From positions 38,689-102,688 of the forward strand of contig CAYVFU010000004.1 in the NCBI GenBank assembly GCA_964450495.1: a stretch of 64,000 nt of DNA, read 5' to 3'. Positions 9,226-18,519 of the stretch are shown piece by piece. The notes beneath the pieces were generated by a model, which saw nothing but the letters and a program-made list of their open reading frames with translations, was not told the DNA's origin and ran no database searches. Source of the DNA: CALFUK01 sp964450495. Lineage in GTDB: Bacteria > Bacteroidota > Bacteroidia > Chitinophagales > Saprospiraceae. Made by a program: the position numbers and the translations under genes. Numbering within the stretch: the first letter of the stretch is position 1; the number at the start of each line of letters is the position of its first letter.

Positions 9226-10381
9226 TTTTGGCCAATTTCAAATTATCGTAATGCGCCTGCTCTACATATTTACTCACACTCAAAATCACACCCAAAGAGA
9301 TACAGGTAAATATAATCGAAGTCCCTCCCATACTGACTAAAGGTAAATTCAGTCCAGTTGCCGGAACTAATTGAACGGCTACAGCTATATTCGTAAAGGC
9401 ATTAATCACTATATTCAAACATAGGCCCATGGCTAAAATGGCACCGAATGTTTTGGGACATCGCGTTACCATTACGATACACCTAAACAATAACCACAAA
9501 TACAAACCAAGAATAAATAAGCCTCCTGTCAATCCATATTCTTCACAAATAATGGCAAAAATAAAATCGGCATATGCATAGGGTAAAATATTACGCTGCA
9601 TACTATTGCCAGGACCAACACCAAACCATCCACCTTTTGCAATCGCAATTTTAGATTCATTGACTTGAAAATTATCTGCTTCGGGATTAAAGTAACTGTG
9701 TACTCTAGATTCCCAAGTATTGACCCTTACTAATTCGGGAAATGATTTACCAACCAAGAATATTATGCTGAACACAAACACTCCCAGTAAGAGTAATAAT
9801 GCAATATACTTCATAGACACTCTTCCAATAAACATCATTAGCAAACAGGTAACAAACAATAATGCGGATGTCGATAAATCATCAGGCGCGATTAATGCAC
9901 ACACTAGAATGATTGGAAATATTATTGGTAAAAAAGCACTTTTGAAATCTTTAATAACTTCTTGCTTAAGAGACAACGATCGTGCAACAAATAAAATCAA
10001 TGCCAGTTTTGCAAAATCCGAAGTCTGGAAGGTTTTATTTAACCATGGGATGGTAAACCATCGACTGGCACCGTGTTGTTCTATTCCAAATACCAAAGTA
10101 TAAATTAATAAAGGAATCGTAATCAACAACAACATTGGAGCAAACCGCAAATACTGCATATAATGCAACTGATAACTAATGTATGTTACGACTAAGCCAA
10201 GTGAAATAAATACAATTTGTCTGACCAAAAAGTAAGTAGTATCACCGCCTTGATATCTGTACGCATGACTACCCACAGCACTATAGACAATCAAAACAGA
10301 AAATATACCAAGCAAGGCCACAATAAGCCAAATGGCTTTGTCACCTCGTAAGTCTTTGTATAAATTTTGAATTACCGTCAT
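9197..10381 (-). CDS. ftsW: SEDS peptidoglycan polymerase FtsW
   Basis: Polytopic membrane protein of 394 residues with about ten hydrophobic segments, belonging to the SEDS family (FtsW/RodA/SpoVE). Family landmarks are the SxW/EQHGASRWF region, the extracellular ESRVHSYFNP block and GGWFGVGPGNS before the last helices, and LPLVSMGGTS near the C-terminus. It polymerises lipid II into septal glycan together with the class B PBP encoded upstream. It abuts murD (stop at 10382) and its 3' end overlaps murG. The position within dcw supports FtsW over RodA. Confidence 0.95.
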   Translation of the reverse strand: MTVIQNLYKDLRGDKAIWLIVALLGIFSVLIVYSAVGSHAYRYQGGDTTYFLVRQIVFISLGLVVTYISYQLHYMQYLRFAPMLLLITIPLLIYTLVFGIEQHGASRWFTIPWLNKTFQTSDFAKLALILFVARSLSLKQEVIKDFKSAFLPIIFPIILVCALIAPDDLSTSALLFVTCLLMMFIGRVSMKYIALLLLLGVFVFSIIFLVGKSFPELVRVNTWESRVHSYFNPEADNFQVNESKIAIAKGGWFGVGPGNSMQRNILPYAYADFIFAIICEEYGLTGGLFILGLYLWLLFRCIVMVTRCPKTFGAILAMGLCLNIVINAFTNIAVAVQLVPATGLNLPLVSMGGTSIIFTCISLGVILSVSKYVEQAHYDNLKLAKIEQRDAHSI

Positions 10382-11689
10382 TTATTTTATTAATGAAAAC
10401 ACTGCCTTTTTAAACAGCTCTCCTCTATGTTCGTAATTATTAAATAAATCAAAACTTGCACATGCCGGAGATAACAAAACTACGTCACCAGCATCTGCAT
10501 ATCTGTTTGCAATCTCGACTGCTTCAATCACATCTTGCGTTTCTTCGATATTTTTAATTACTGGTGTAAACACATCAAGTAATTTTGAATTATCGACGCC
10601 AAGGCAAATAAGTGTATGCACTTTTTCTTGCACTAGACTCATCAATTCACTGTAGTCATTGCCTTTGTCTTTACCACCTGCAATCCAGACAAGCTTTTCA
10701 TCAAATGCATCTAATGCATATAGCACAGAATCTACATTCGTCGCTTTGCTGTCATTCACAAATAAGATCTCGTTTATTCGTGCTACTTTTTCTAAGCGAT
10801 GTTGCGCATTTGAAAAAGACATCATAGCAGCTTCTATTTGATTAGGTGCTAAGCCTATTTGTAATGCTACTTCACTAGCACAGCTTGCATTAAATGCATT
10901 GTGTCTACCCTTCAGCTTTAATTTACTTATGTCAATAGTATCGCCATTACTCATTAGCAAGGGCTGCTTTATATATTTAGATTTCACAGGAATTAGTAAT
11001 TGATTTAATTCTCGTGAACTCAAAAATTCATTGGTGAGAAGATCGTCATCGTTGTAGATGAATACATCTTCTTCATTTTGATTGGCTGCAATTTTATATT
11101 TGGACTGAGCATATTTATTTATAGAATCATTGTATCTGTCTAAATGATCAGGAGTTATATTTAAAAGTAAGGCTATGTCTGGTCTAAAGTCAATGCAATC
11201 ATCTAATTGAAAACTGCTGATTTCAACAACATAATAATCGTATTCTTTTCCTTCTGACAAAACTCTGGCAAAGCTTTTACCTATATTCCCACAGACTGTC
11301 ACACGTTTATTAGTTTCACTCAAAATGTGATGAGTTAATAGTGTGGTTGTGGTTTTGCCATTGCTACCTGTAATCCCTATTATTCTAGCAGAACAATTCC
11401 GATACCCATATTCGATTTCAGAAATAAGCTCAATATTCTGATTTCTTATTTTTTGAATAATGGGGGCGGTTTCAGGTATACCTGGACTTTTAATAATTAA
11501 ATCAGCATTCAATATCTTTTCATCACTGTGTCCACTTTCTTCATACTTAATTCCATTCGTATTTAACTCGGCCTTATACCCTTCTTTAATGGATCCGTAT
11601 TCACTAACAAAAACAGATTCGTTTTTATATTTGGCTAAAAGTGCAGCCCCTATTCCACTTTCTCCAGCACCTAAGACAACAATATTCAT
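10382..11689 (-). CDS. murD: UDP-MurNAc-L-Ala--D-glutamate ligase MurD
   Basis: Mur ligase of 435 residues that adds D-Glu to UDP-MurNAc-L-Ala. The N-terminal nucleotide-binding segment is NIVVLGAGESGIG, the P-loop is GITGSNGKTTTTLL, and a conserved NDSKATN block is in the C-terminal half. The frame is open further upstream to 11746, but the ATG at 11689 forms a TAATG overlap with the mraY stop and puts the GAGESG loop at the usual distance from the N-terminus, so I use it. Confidence 0.96.
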   Translation of the reverse strand: MNIVVLGAGESGIGAALLAKYKNESVFVSEYGSIKEGYKAELNTNGIKYEESGHSDEKILNADLIIKSPGIPETAPIIQKIRNQNIELISEIEYGYRNCSARIIGITGSNGKTTTTLLTHHILSETNKRVTVCGNIGKSFARVLSEGKEYDYYVVEISSFQLDDCIDFRPDIALLLNITPDHLDRYNDSINKYAQSKYKIAANQNEEDVFIYNDDDLLTNEFLSSRELNQLLIPVKSKYIKQPLLMSNGDTIDISKLKLKGRHNAFNASCASEVALQIGLAPNQIEAAMMSFSNAQHRLEKVARINEILFVNDSKATNVDSVLYALDAFDEKLVWIAGGKDKGNDYSELMSLVQEKVHTLICLGVDNSKLLDVFTPVIKNIEETQDVIEAVEIANRYADAGDVVLLSPACASFDLFNNYEHRGELFKKAVFSLIK

Positions 11690-12933
11690 TACTGTAATTT
11701 TAAGGTGATGATGGAAAGCATAGCAAGTAATATCCCTACAATCCAAAATCGAATAACAATTTGGGATTCGTGAATGCCTTTTTTCTGATAGTGGTGATGT
11801 AGAGGTGACATTAAAAAGATGCGTCGACCTTCACCATATTTTTTTCGTGTATATTTAAAGTAACTCACCTGCAAGATGACTGATAAACTTTCCACAAAAT
11901 AAATTCCACAGAATATTGGTATTAATAATTCCTTTCGCAACAATATTGCCATTGCAGCAACCATACCTCCAAGTGCGAGACTTCCTGTATCGCCCATAAA
12001 TACTTTTGCAGGAAAGGAATTGTGCCATAAAAAACCAATACATGCTCCAACAAAACATCCAGCAAAAACAACCACTTCTGCTGAATTAGGTAAATACAAA
12101 ATATTTAAATAATCTGCGACAAAGGTATTACTGGATACATAAGCAAAAATACCTAGTGTTGCACCAATAATGGCAGAGACACCAGTTGCTAATCCGTCAA
12201 CACCATCAGTAAGATTAGCTCCATTAGTAACTGCGGTAACAATTATTATAATGATGGGGATAAATGCCAACCATAAAAAATTGGACGCATTATCTCCAAG
12301 AAAACTAACAAAAAACCGATAATCGAGTTGATTGTTTTTAAGGAAAGGAATATTGGTAATCGAAGACTTTGCATACACATATTGTGTACCATCATCTTGA
12401 AGAGGTAATTCAGTTACAATTCTGAAATTCTCTTTTTGCGCAGCTTCTTTGGTCATTCTGACAGTGACATCATTATGAAACAACATGACTACACCAATGA
12501 TAATTCCGAGGACAACTTGGCCTAGTACTTTTGATCTGCCTCTTAGACCTCCTTTATCTTTTTTATAGACTTTAATGTAGTCATCAACAAAACCAATTGC
12601 AGCCATCCAAACGGCAGCTATTATTAGAGTGACAATGTAAATATTATCAAGCTTTGTTAATAAAATACAAGGAACAAGAATGGATAGCAAGATAATGACG
12701 CCACCCATTGTTGGAGTACCGGCTTTTTCTAACTGCCCTTCCAGGCCGAGGTCTCTGACAGACTCTCCTATTTGCAGCCTTTTCAAAGAACGTATGATCC
12801 GGTTTCCAATAATAATGGAAATGATCAAGGACAGTATGAACGCCAGTAATGTTCTGAACGAAATAAACTGGAACAATCCAGCTCCCGGCGTATCATATGT
12901 GCTTTCTAAAAACTCAAATAAGTAATACAACAT
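11689..12933 (-). CDS. mraY: Phospho-MurNAc-pentapeptide transferase MraY
   Basis: Polytopic GT4-type enzyme (PNPT superfamily) of 414 residues that moves phospho-MurNAc-pentapeptide to undecaprenyl phosphate, making lipid I. Signature blocks are GTPTMGG, the DDYIK aspartate pair, NLTDGVDGLATG and the C-terminal PLHHHYQKKG. A loop of about 60 residues (KEAAQKENFRIV... region) between early helices is longer than in E. coli, as usual in Bacteroidota. The frame extends to 12990, but the ATG at 12933 (MLYYLFEFL) gives the usual N-terminus. Confidence 0.96.
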   Translation of the reverse strand: MLYYLFEFLESTYDTPGAGLFQFISFRTLLAFILSLIISIIIGNRIIRSLKRLQIGESVRDLGLEGQLEKAGTPTMGGVIILLSILVPCILLTKLDNIYIVTLIIAAVWMAAIGFVDDYIKVYKKDKGGLRGRSKVLGQVVLGIIIGVVMLFHNDVTVRMTKEAAQKENFRIVTELPLQDDGTQYVYAKSSITNIPFLKNNQLDYRFFVSFLGDNASNFLWLAFIPIIIIIVTAVTNGANLTDGVDGLATGVSAIIGATLGIFAYVSSNTFVADYLNILYLPNSAEVVVFAGCFVGACIGFLWHNSFPAKVFMGDTGSLALGGMVAAMAILLRKELLIPIFCGIYFVESLSVILQVSYFKYTRKKYGEGRRIFLMSPLHHHYQKKGIHESQIVIRFWIVGILLAMLSIITLKLQ

Positions 12934-13156
12934 ATTACTATCTTTCAAGAGGTAGAACCAAAGCCTAACACGGGCACCATTTGTACCCACCTGGTTCTAA
13001 TCTCTAATTTTTTTTTCTACCATCATTTCAGAATTAAATTTTCATTTAAAACTTAACAGTAGACAGTAGACTTATCAGAACTTTTTCCGACAATGATGTC
13101 TACTGCTACTGTTAAAACCAACCTGAGAATGATAATAGAACCTACTCTTAACTAAT
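12934..13156 (-). other. Structured murE-mraY spacer within the dcw operon
   Basis: This 223-bp stretch is the only sizeable gap in an otherwise tightly packed operon. It contains an imperfect 18-bp inverted repeat (separate entry) and, nearer mraY, a smaller structure: AGAACCA (12954-12960) pairs with TGGTTCT (12992-12998), enclosing GGGCAC/GTACCC arms. A run of A on the minus strand lies between the two. No ORF or -7 box was recognised. Confidence 0.6.
13053..13115. repeat. Inverted repeat (long hairpin) in the murE-mraY spacer
   Basis: The left arm is 13053-13071 and the right arm 13098-13115. They pair over 18 bp with a single bulged base, around a 26-nt loop. The left arm itself contains a tandem CAGTAGA repeat. 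There is no T-run after the hairpin on the minus strand, so it is not a standard terminator. It could be an attenuator, a processing site or a small repeat element. Confidence 0.75.
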
Positions 13157-14626
13157 CTAAAGCAATAGTGCTTTCAGAATTAATTTATCATCAAAGGGAA
13201 TCTTTTTCCCCTTTATTTCTTGGTATTTCTCATGACCCTTTCCTGCTACGACAATTACATCGTTTTCACTGGCCAATTGAACAGCGGTTTTAATCGCTTG
13301 TTTCCTATTTTCGATAATGACTATTTTATCTTCATCTGCACTCGATACACCTGATTCCATTTCCATAAGGATATCAAAAGGATCCTCATCTCTTGGATTG
13401 TCGGAAGTAAAGATCACCGACTCACTCAACTGGGCTGCAATTGCTGCCATCAGTGGTCGTTTGCCTTTATCTCTATTTCCGCCGCAGCCAACAACCGTAA
13501 TTAATTTACCCGTTGACATCAGGCTTCTCACCGAAGTGAGTATATTTTTAAGCGCATCTGGTGTGTGTGCATAATCGACAATTGCATATATAGGCTTCTT
13601 CTCTCCACGAATAATATCGAATCTCCCCTCCGCAGGTCTTACTGCACTAAGTGCTTGTAATAACTCTGCTTTATCCTCACCTAATATTTCTGCAGTTGCA
13701 TATGCTGCTGTCACATTATATGCATTGAACAATCCGGTAAACATGGCATAGACTTCAGAACCATTAATGTTCAGTTGAAGCCCTTCTAGGTTATTAGCAA
13801 GGACCTTAGTCTTATAATCAACCAAGGTCCTTAAGCTATAAGTATACGATGTAGCTTTCGTATTTTGAACCATATAATTGCCATGCCTGTCATCGACATT
13901 GACCAACGCAAACGCGTCATTATCTAATAAGTCAAAGAACTGTTTTTTTACATCTATATATTCCTTAAAGGAATTATGATAGTCGAGATGGTCTCTAGAA
14001 ATATTTGTGAAAATGCCTCCAGAGAATTTCTGCCCGTATAAGCGTTTCTGATGAATTGCATGAGAACTAACTTCCATAAATACAATGTCACAGTTTGCTT
14101 CAACCATATCAGCAAGCAGTTTCGTTAAACTAATTGCGTCTGGGGTTGTCAGACTTGCAGATACTATCTCGTTATGTATCTTATTTTCAATTGTTGAAAT
14201 CAGGCCAACTTTATAACCCAATTTTTGATATAAATCATAGAGCATTGTAGCAGTAGTCGTTTTACCATTAGTCCCAGTCACCCCAATCAATTTTAGTTGA
14301 TGACTTGGCTGGTCGTAAAATCTGATTGCCATTTCGGCAAGACTTTCGCGACTGTTTTTTACTTGCACGACAGTTACTCCTTTTTCTTTCCACCTAGATA
14401 ATTGCTCATCAGTTGGGTGTGTTTCGAGCACCACATATGCAGCTCCACTAATAATTGCTTTTTCAATAAAGTCATGTCCATCCATTGCATATCCTTTGAT
14501 CGCAACAAAAACATCACCTGTTTTTATTTTCCTCGAATCGAGAATAATGTCATTGACTTTTCTCTTTGTATCGCCGATACTTTTTACATGAAATTGCTGC
14601 GGTAATACGTCTTCGAATATTTTCAC
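13157..14626 (-). CDS. murE: UDP-MurNAc-tripeptide synthetase MurE (meso-DAP type)
   Basis: Mur ligase of 489 residues that adds the third stem-peptide residue. The P-loop GVTGTNGKTTTATM is near residue 115, and DYAHTPDAL and GCGGNRDKGKRP follow. The DNPR motif (TSDNPRDEDP) that recognises meso-diaminopimelate is present, so DAP rather than lysine is predicted. It lies 27 bp downstream of ftsI in the operon. Confidence 0.97.
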   Translation of the reverse strand: MKIFEDVLPQQFHVKSIGDTKRKVNDIILDSRKIKTGDVFVAIKGYAMDGHDFIEKAIISGAAYVVLETHPTDEQLSRWKEKGVTVVQVKNSRESLAEMAIRFYDQPSHQLKLIGVTGTNGKTTTATMLYDLYQKLGYKVGLISTIENKIHNEIVSASLTTPDAISLTKLLADMVEANCDIVFMEVSSHAIHQKRLYGQKFSGGIFTNISRDHLDYHNSFKEYIDVKKQFFDLLDNDAFALVNVDDRHGNYMVQNTKATSYTYSLRTLVDYKTKVLANNLEGLQLNINGSEVYAMFTGLFNAYNVTAAYATAEILGEDKAELLQALSAVRPAEGRFDIIRGEKKPIYAIVDYAHTPDALKNILTSVRSLMSTGKLITVVGCGGNRDKGKRPLMAAIAAQLSESVIFTSDNPRDEDPFDILMEMESGVSSADEDKIVIIENRKQAIKTAVQLASENDVIVVAGKGHEKYQEIKGKKIPFDDKLILKALLL

Positions 14627-14653
14627 TTTTATTTTATTATCACTTTAGATAAC

Positions 14654-16765
14654 TTAATTCAAATTCAATTCTATACGTTGATCCTTTAATGCAGTACCTG
14701 GTAAAATACTTTGCTTTGTCACCTTACCCTTCCCATTGAGATCAACATGTAATCCCAAATTCTCTAACACGTACACTGCATCTCTTACTCCCATCCCTGT
14801 CACATCCGGCACAACCTTTGGCCGTATTTTTTTGTCTTCGATTGCCATTTTATTTAGCGTTGGGTGAATATTAACCCAGGGCTTGTTTGTACGCTTTTGG
14901 TAATCAACATCAACATAGGCCAGTACCGTTTCAAAATCATTAGCATAGCCTGATTGTTTCTCTTGCAACATTTCTGCTTCATCAGTTTCTGCTATTGTTT
15001 TTTGCAAATCTTTTTCAAGCGCAAAACATCTGTCCGCGATTGCTCTAAACACAGGTGCTGCAACTTTATTTCCATAATATTCTTGATGAGGATCATAGAT
15101 CACAACAATCATAGAATACTTTGGCTTCTCTGCTGGAAAATATCCTGCAAACGAAGCAGTGTATTTTTTCTTTTTTGTTTTGGAATTATAATTCACTGTA
15201 GACGTCCCCGTCTTGCCAGCGAAATTGTATTTATCCGTTTTTATATTTTTTGCCGTTCCTTCTAAAACAACATTTTCCAACATCTTTTGTACTGCATTAA
15301 TCGTCGATGGAGAAGCTATTTGATCATTCAATACTTCAGGTTTAAATTCTTGAAGTACTTTCTCATCTCGTAGTATTTCGGTGACCAACATCGGTTTCAT
15401 TAGCACACCATCATTCGCAACAGCATTATAGAGATTTAAAACCTGTAACGGTGTCAGCATTAATTCGTAGCCATGCGCCATCCAAGGAATTGTCGTGCCA
15501 TACCATTCATTATTATTCTTTTCAGGATCTTTAATGTATGGCGCAGGCTCTCCTGTTAATTTTACTCCTGTCTTATTTCTAAGACCAAATTCTTCCAAGT
15601 AAGCGATATAATCTTTAGCTTTTGACTTCGTACCAAATCGCTCATCCACTAGTTTTGCAATTCCAACATTAGAAGAAATGGTAAATGCAGTTTCCAAAGA
15701 CTCCAGTCGGCGTCCGTGTGGCGAAGAATCCTTCATGTATTGATCATGAAATCGTTCTTCCCCCCCATTGAGGTCAACGAGTGTGGTCGGCTTAGCTGCT
15801 CCACTTTCTAACAGCGCCATTACAGAAGCCAACTTAAATGTCGAACCAGGTTCACTTGATTTTCCAATCGCATGATTATAAACTTCTCGGTAGTAACCAT
15901 CTTCTTTTGAAAAATTAGTGATTGCTCTGATCTTTCCAGTTGCTACCTCCATCAAAACAGCGCAACCTTCATCAGCGCGATATGTTTGCATGGCTTTGCC
16001 TAACTCTGTATGCATGACGTCTTGCATTCTCACATCTATAGTGGTCACAATATCATCACCTTTTCGTTCATCGATATCTGACAAATCATTGGCAGGAACC
16101 CAAACACCACTCAAACGTTTCATTAATTGATCAGAAACAGTTCCTTTCAAGTAATCATCATAGTATCCTTCTAGTCCAACGTTATCAGAATTATCTCTGT
16201 CCAGACCGATGGTTCTTGAGGCTAGAGATTTAAATGGTTTCTCTCGTTTTGATATTCGATTGATGATGAGACCACCTCCATTTGCACCAAGCTCCAACAA
16301 GGGAAAAGTCTTGAATTTTTTATACAGATCATGGTCGACCTGTTTGGCCAACATAATGTTCCTGCTTCCTTTCTCCTTCTTGTTGAACCATCCGTTTCGT
16401 TTGGATGTCAAGTAAGATTCCCACTGGTATTTACTACGGTCAAAATCAGCGTATTTTTCTAACATGGCACATAAACCTTTAATGTGCTTGTCAAAATTTT
16501 TCTGACTTGAAGCAGCGGGATCAAATCGTATTTCAAAGAACTGTACGGAGGTCGCTAATAGACTTCCTTCATGTGAAAAAATGCTTCCTCTCTCCGACTC
16601 TACTGGCAATAGTTTTACATATTTTCCAGCTTTCTCTCTCCACTGATCGCCTTCCAACACAGATACTGTGAAGGCTCTCCACATGATGACAACGGCAGCG
16701 ATGATAAAAATCAACATGACCACATAAACTCTTATAAGGAGTTCATTTTTTTTAGTCATTTTCAT
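14654..16765 (-). CDS. ftsI: Septal class B penicillin-binding protein FtsI/PBP3 with PASTA domain
   Basis: Transpeptidase of 703 residues. A single N-terminal transmembrane helix (about 11-32) is followed by the PBP dimer domain and the transpeptidase with SxxK (Ser308, GSTFK), SxN (SSN, 364-366) and KTG (518-520). It cross-links septal peptidoglycan in the periplasm with FtsW. The last 60 residues (PKVVPDVTGMGVRDAVYVL onward) form one PASTA domain, a common addition in Bacteroidota FtsI. It abuts the FtsL-like gene without spacing. Confidence 0.96.
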   Translation of the reverse strand: MKMTKKNELLIRVYVVMLIFIIAAVVIMWRAFTVSVLEGDQWREKAGKYVKLLPVESERGSIFSHEGSLLATSVQFFEIRFDPAASSQKNFDKHIKGLCAMLEKYADFDRSKYQWESYLTSKRNGWFNKKEKGSRNIMLAKQVDHDLYKKFKTFPLLELGANGGGLIINRISKREKPFKSLASRTIGLDRDNSDNVGLEGYYDDYLKGTVSDQLMKRLSGVWVPANDLSDIDERKGDDIVTTIDVRMQDVMHTELGKAMQTYRADEGCAVLMEVATGKIRAITNFSKEDGYYREVYNHAIGKSSEPGSTFKLASVMALLESGAAKPTTLVDLNGGEERFHDQYMKDSSPHGRRLESLETAFTISSNVGIAKLVDERFGTKSKAKDYIAYLEEFGLRNKTGVKLTGEPAPYIKDPEKNNNEWYGTTIPWMAHGYELMLTPLQVLNLYNAVANDGVLMKPMLVTEILRDEKVLQEFKPEVLNDQIASPSTINAVQKMLENVVLEGTAKNIKTDKYNFAGKTGTSTVNYNSKTKKKKYTASFAGYFPAEKPKYSMIVVIYDPHQEYYGNKVAAPVFRAIADRCFALEKDLQKTIAETDEAEMLQEKQSGYANDFETVLAYVDVDYQKRTNKPWVNIHPTLNKMAIEDKKIRPKVVPDVTGMGVRDAVYVLENLGLHVDLNGKGKVTKQSILPGTALKDQRIELNLN

Positions 16766-17068
16766 CTAGCTCCTATTGACTGTTATTTTTTCTGGTATTG
16801 ATCGATTTGCTTTTAAATCATCTGATACCGTTTTTTTACTTAATTGCGTCTGGGTAGCTCCATGCATAATTTGTTGCTGTATATGGATATACTCAGATTT
16901 CGCTTCTTTAATCTGCTTATTCAACAATTGCGTATCTCTTAATTTCCGTTCAGCGGCATATGTATTAGAGATATAAATGACACCTAAGAATGCAAGAAAA
17001 AGAAGGTAAGGCAGATTCATAAAAATGATATCTGTGCCTAATAATTTCGACTTCTTCTCATTTGCCAT
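16766..17068 (-). CDS. ftsL: FtsL-like divisome protein
   Basis: A 100-residue bitopic protein: a short basic N-terminus, one transmembrane helix at about 16-35 (IIFMNLPYLLFLAFLGVIYI) and a polar, heptad-like coiled-coil segment. FtsL proteins share little sequence; the call rests on size, topology and the position between rsmH and ftsI. The expected partners are FtsB and FtsQ. The start follows the rsmH stop directly. Confidence 0.8.
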   Translation of the reverse strand: MANEKKSKLLGTDIIFMNLPYLLFLAFLGVIYISNTYAAERKLRDTQLLNKQIKEAKSEYIHIQQQIMHGATQTQLSKKTVSDDLKANRSIPEKITVNRS

Positions 17069-17971
17069 TTATTGCAATTTTTCAGCAATACGCAGCTTAG
17101 CACTTTTGGACCTAGAATTTAATTCTTGCTCCTCTTCACTAGCAACGATTACTTTTTTATTTATCAGTTTGAACGGGACGTTGGGTTTACCATACATATC
17201 TCTTTCTATATCACCAGCTACATTACCGGACTTCATGAATCGCTTTACAATTCTGTCTTCCAGCGAATGAAAACTCATCACCACCAACCTACCTCCGGGC
17301 TTGAGAAAGTCAACTGACATTTCGAGTAGAGATTGTAGCGCAGTCATTTCTTGATTAACTTCTATTCGAAGTGCCTGAAACACCTGTGCCAAATAACGTG
17401 ATCGTTGACCTATAATAAGATCAGATAGAAACTCAATAAAATCTTGGATTGTCGCAAATTTTTGCACCTTTCGTCTAGAGACTATGCGCCTAGCTAAGGT
17501 TCTGGAATTTCGCACCTCACCATACTCACTAAATATTGCAACCAGATCTGACTCTGGATAGGTATTTAGAATGGTGGCTGCCGTAATTGTAGCACCTTTG
17601 TTCATCCGCATGTTTAATTCCCCACCCGACATATACCCAAAACCCCTGTCTGATGTATCCAACTGAAAGGAAGAAACTCCTAGATCAGCGAGAATGCCAT
17701 CTACTTTAGACACATTATAATATCTAAGGAATCGATGTATGTATCGGAAATCAGCATGAATGAAGGTAAAGTTTGCTGCATTTACAAGATTTCGTCTTAC
17801 GTCTTCGTCTTTATCAAAGCTATACAGATGCCCTTTGGCATCAAGCCGTTTTAAAATCGGTTTAGAGTGTCCGCCTGCCCCGTATGTTACATCTATGTAA
17901 GTACCTGATGGATTAATGTTTAACCCCTCCAAGCACTCCTGTAGCATAACAGGCGTATGATAATTCGTCAT
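17069..17971 (-). CDS. rsmH: 16S rRNA m4C1402 methyltransferase RsmH (MraW)
   Basis: SAM-dependent methyltransferase of 300 residues that modifies C1402 of 16S rRNA. The N-terminus YHTPVMLQECLEGL is the family signature. The SAM loop DVTYGAGGHS follows, then ILADLGVSSFQLD and a C-terminal MSFHSLEDRIVKRF block. It overlaps mraZ by 4 bp (ATGA). Confidence 0.97.
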   Translation of the reverse strand: MTNYHTPVMLQECLEGLNINPSGTYIDVTYGAGGHSKPILKRLDAKGHLYSFDKDEDVRRNLVNAANFTFIHADFRYIHRFLRYYNVSKVDGILADLGVSSFQLDTSDRGFGYMSGGELNMRMNKGATITAATILNTYPESDLVAIFSEYGEVRNSRTLARRIVSRRKVQKFATIQDFIEFLSDLIIGQRSRYLAQVFQALRIEVNQEMTALQSLLEMSVDFLKPGGRLVVMSFHSLEDRIVKRFMKSGNVAGDIERDMYGKPNVPFKLINKKVIVASEEEQELNSRSKSAKLRIAEKLQ

Positions 17972-18435
17972 GACTTCAACTTTTCGTCTTGTCGATCTGG
18001 TCCGAAGACTTGATCTGCAAGCTGTGAAAAGTTCTCAGGCTCTTTGGAAAGCATGAGGTCATATTGTTTTTTCGACCATAATTCAATTTGCTCTTGATAA
18101 GCAAACAGGATGACAGATTTCTTTAATCCTGCATATGAAATCAGTTGCTTTGGAATGAGAATCCGATCTGCGGAATCCATTTTGATGCGAGTGGCTCCTC
18201 TATAGAAATAGCGGATTAGTTGCCGGTCTGAAGATTTATGCAAATTCAGACGATTGATTTCGTTTGCTTTCACTTCCCAAACATCTTTGGGGTAGAGCAT
18301 TAAGTGGTTTTCGTAACCTCGATTGATGGTAAACATGATTTCGTCGTCCAGCTGAGTAATGAGATCAGAAGGCATGCGGATTCGCCCCTTGGCGTCCATC
18401 TTGCATTCGTATTCTCCTGTCAGTTGGTAATTCAT
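17968..18435 (-). CDS. mraZ: Transcriptional regulator MraZ
   Basis: A 155-residue protein with two tandem SpoVT/AbrB-like DNA-binding halves, marked by DAKGRIRMP and DSADRILIP. The second half has ADR in place of the usual GR-type DxxGR, a family variation. MraZ binds direct repeats upstream of itself and represses the dcw cluster in other bacteria. A matching repeat array is seen 46-70 bp upstream of this start. It is the first gene of the operon. Confidence 0.95.
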   Translation of the reverse strand: MNYQLTGEYECKMDAKGRIRMPSDLITQLDDEIMFTINRGYENHLMLYPKDVWEVKANEINRLNLHKSSDRQLIRYFYRGATRIKMDSADRILIPKQLISYAGLKKSVILFAYQEQIELWSKKQYDLMLSKEPENFSQLADQVFGPDRQDEKLKS

Positions 18436-18480
18436 GAATACTGGTCAATCGGTTGATGGGTCAAACATAAAAACAAGTTT

Positions 18481-18504
18481 TCACATTTTCCCACTTTTTA
18501 CCAC
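18481..18504 (-). promoter_or_regulatory. Candidate MraZ operator (three direct repeats)
   Basis: On the minus strand GTGG, GTGGG and GTGA recur at exactly 10-bp spacing (the + strand CAC trinucleotides are at 18482, 18492 and 18502), separated by A-rich spacers. This matches the known MraZ box layout of G-rich pentamers repeated every 10 bp. It lies just downstream of a -7 box, where bound MraZ would block transcription. A second TAnnTTTG match (minus strand TATGTTTG, 18462-18469) sits between the box and mraZ. Confidence 0.65.
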
Positions 18505-18511
18505 ATTTTTT

Positions 18512-18519
18512 CAAATATA
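18512..18519 (-). promoter_or_regulatory. Candidate -7 box of the dcw promoter
   Basis: The minus strand reads TATATTTG, a perfect TAnnTTTG match, 77 bp upstream of the mraZ ATG and directly before the MraZ-type repeats. No good -33 TTG was found. Confidence 0.55.

Noticed and set aside
11690..11746. Longer murD start at 11746
   Set aside because: The extra 19 residues come from the 3' end of mraY in another frame; ATG 11689 forms a TAATG junction and gives the normal MurD N-terminus.
12954..13015. Hairpin plus T-run as a terminator
   Set aside because: The T-run follows the hairpin only on the plus strand, where no gene is being transcribed; on the operon strand it is a run of A before the hairpin.
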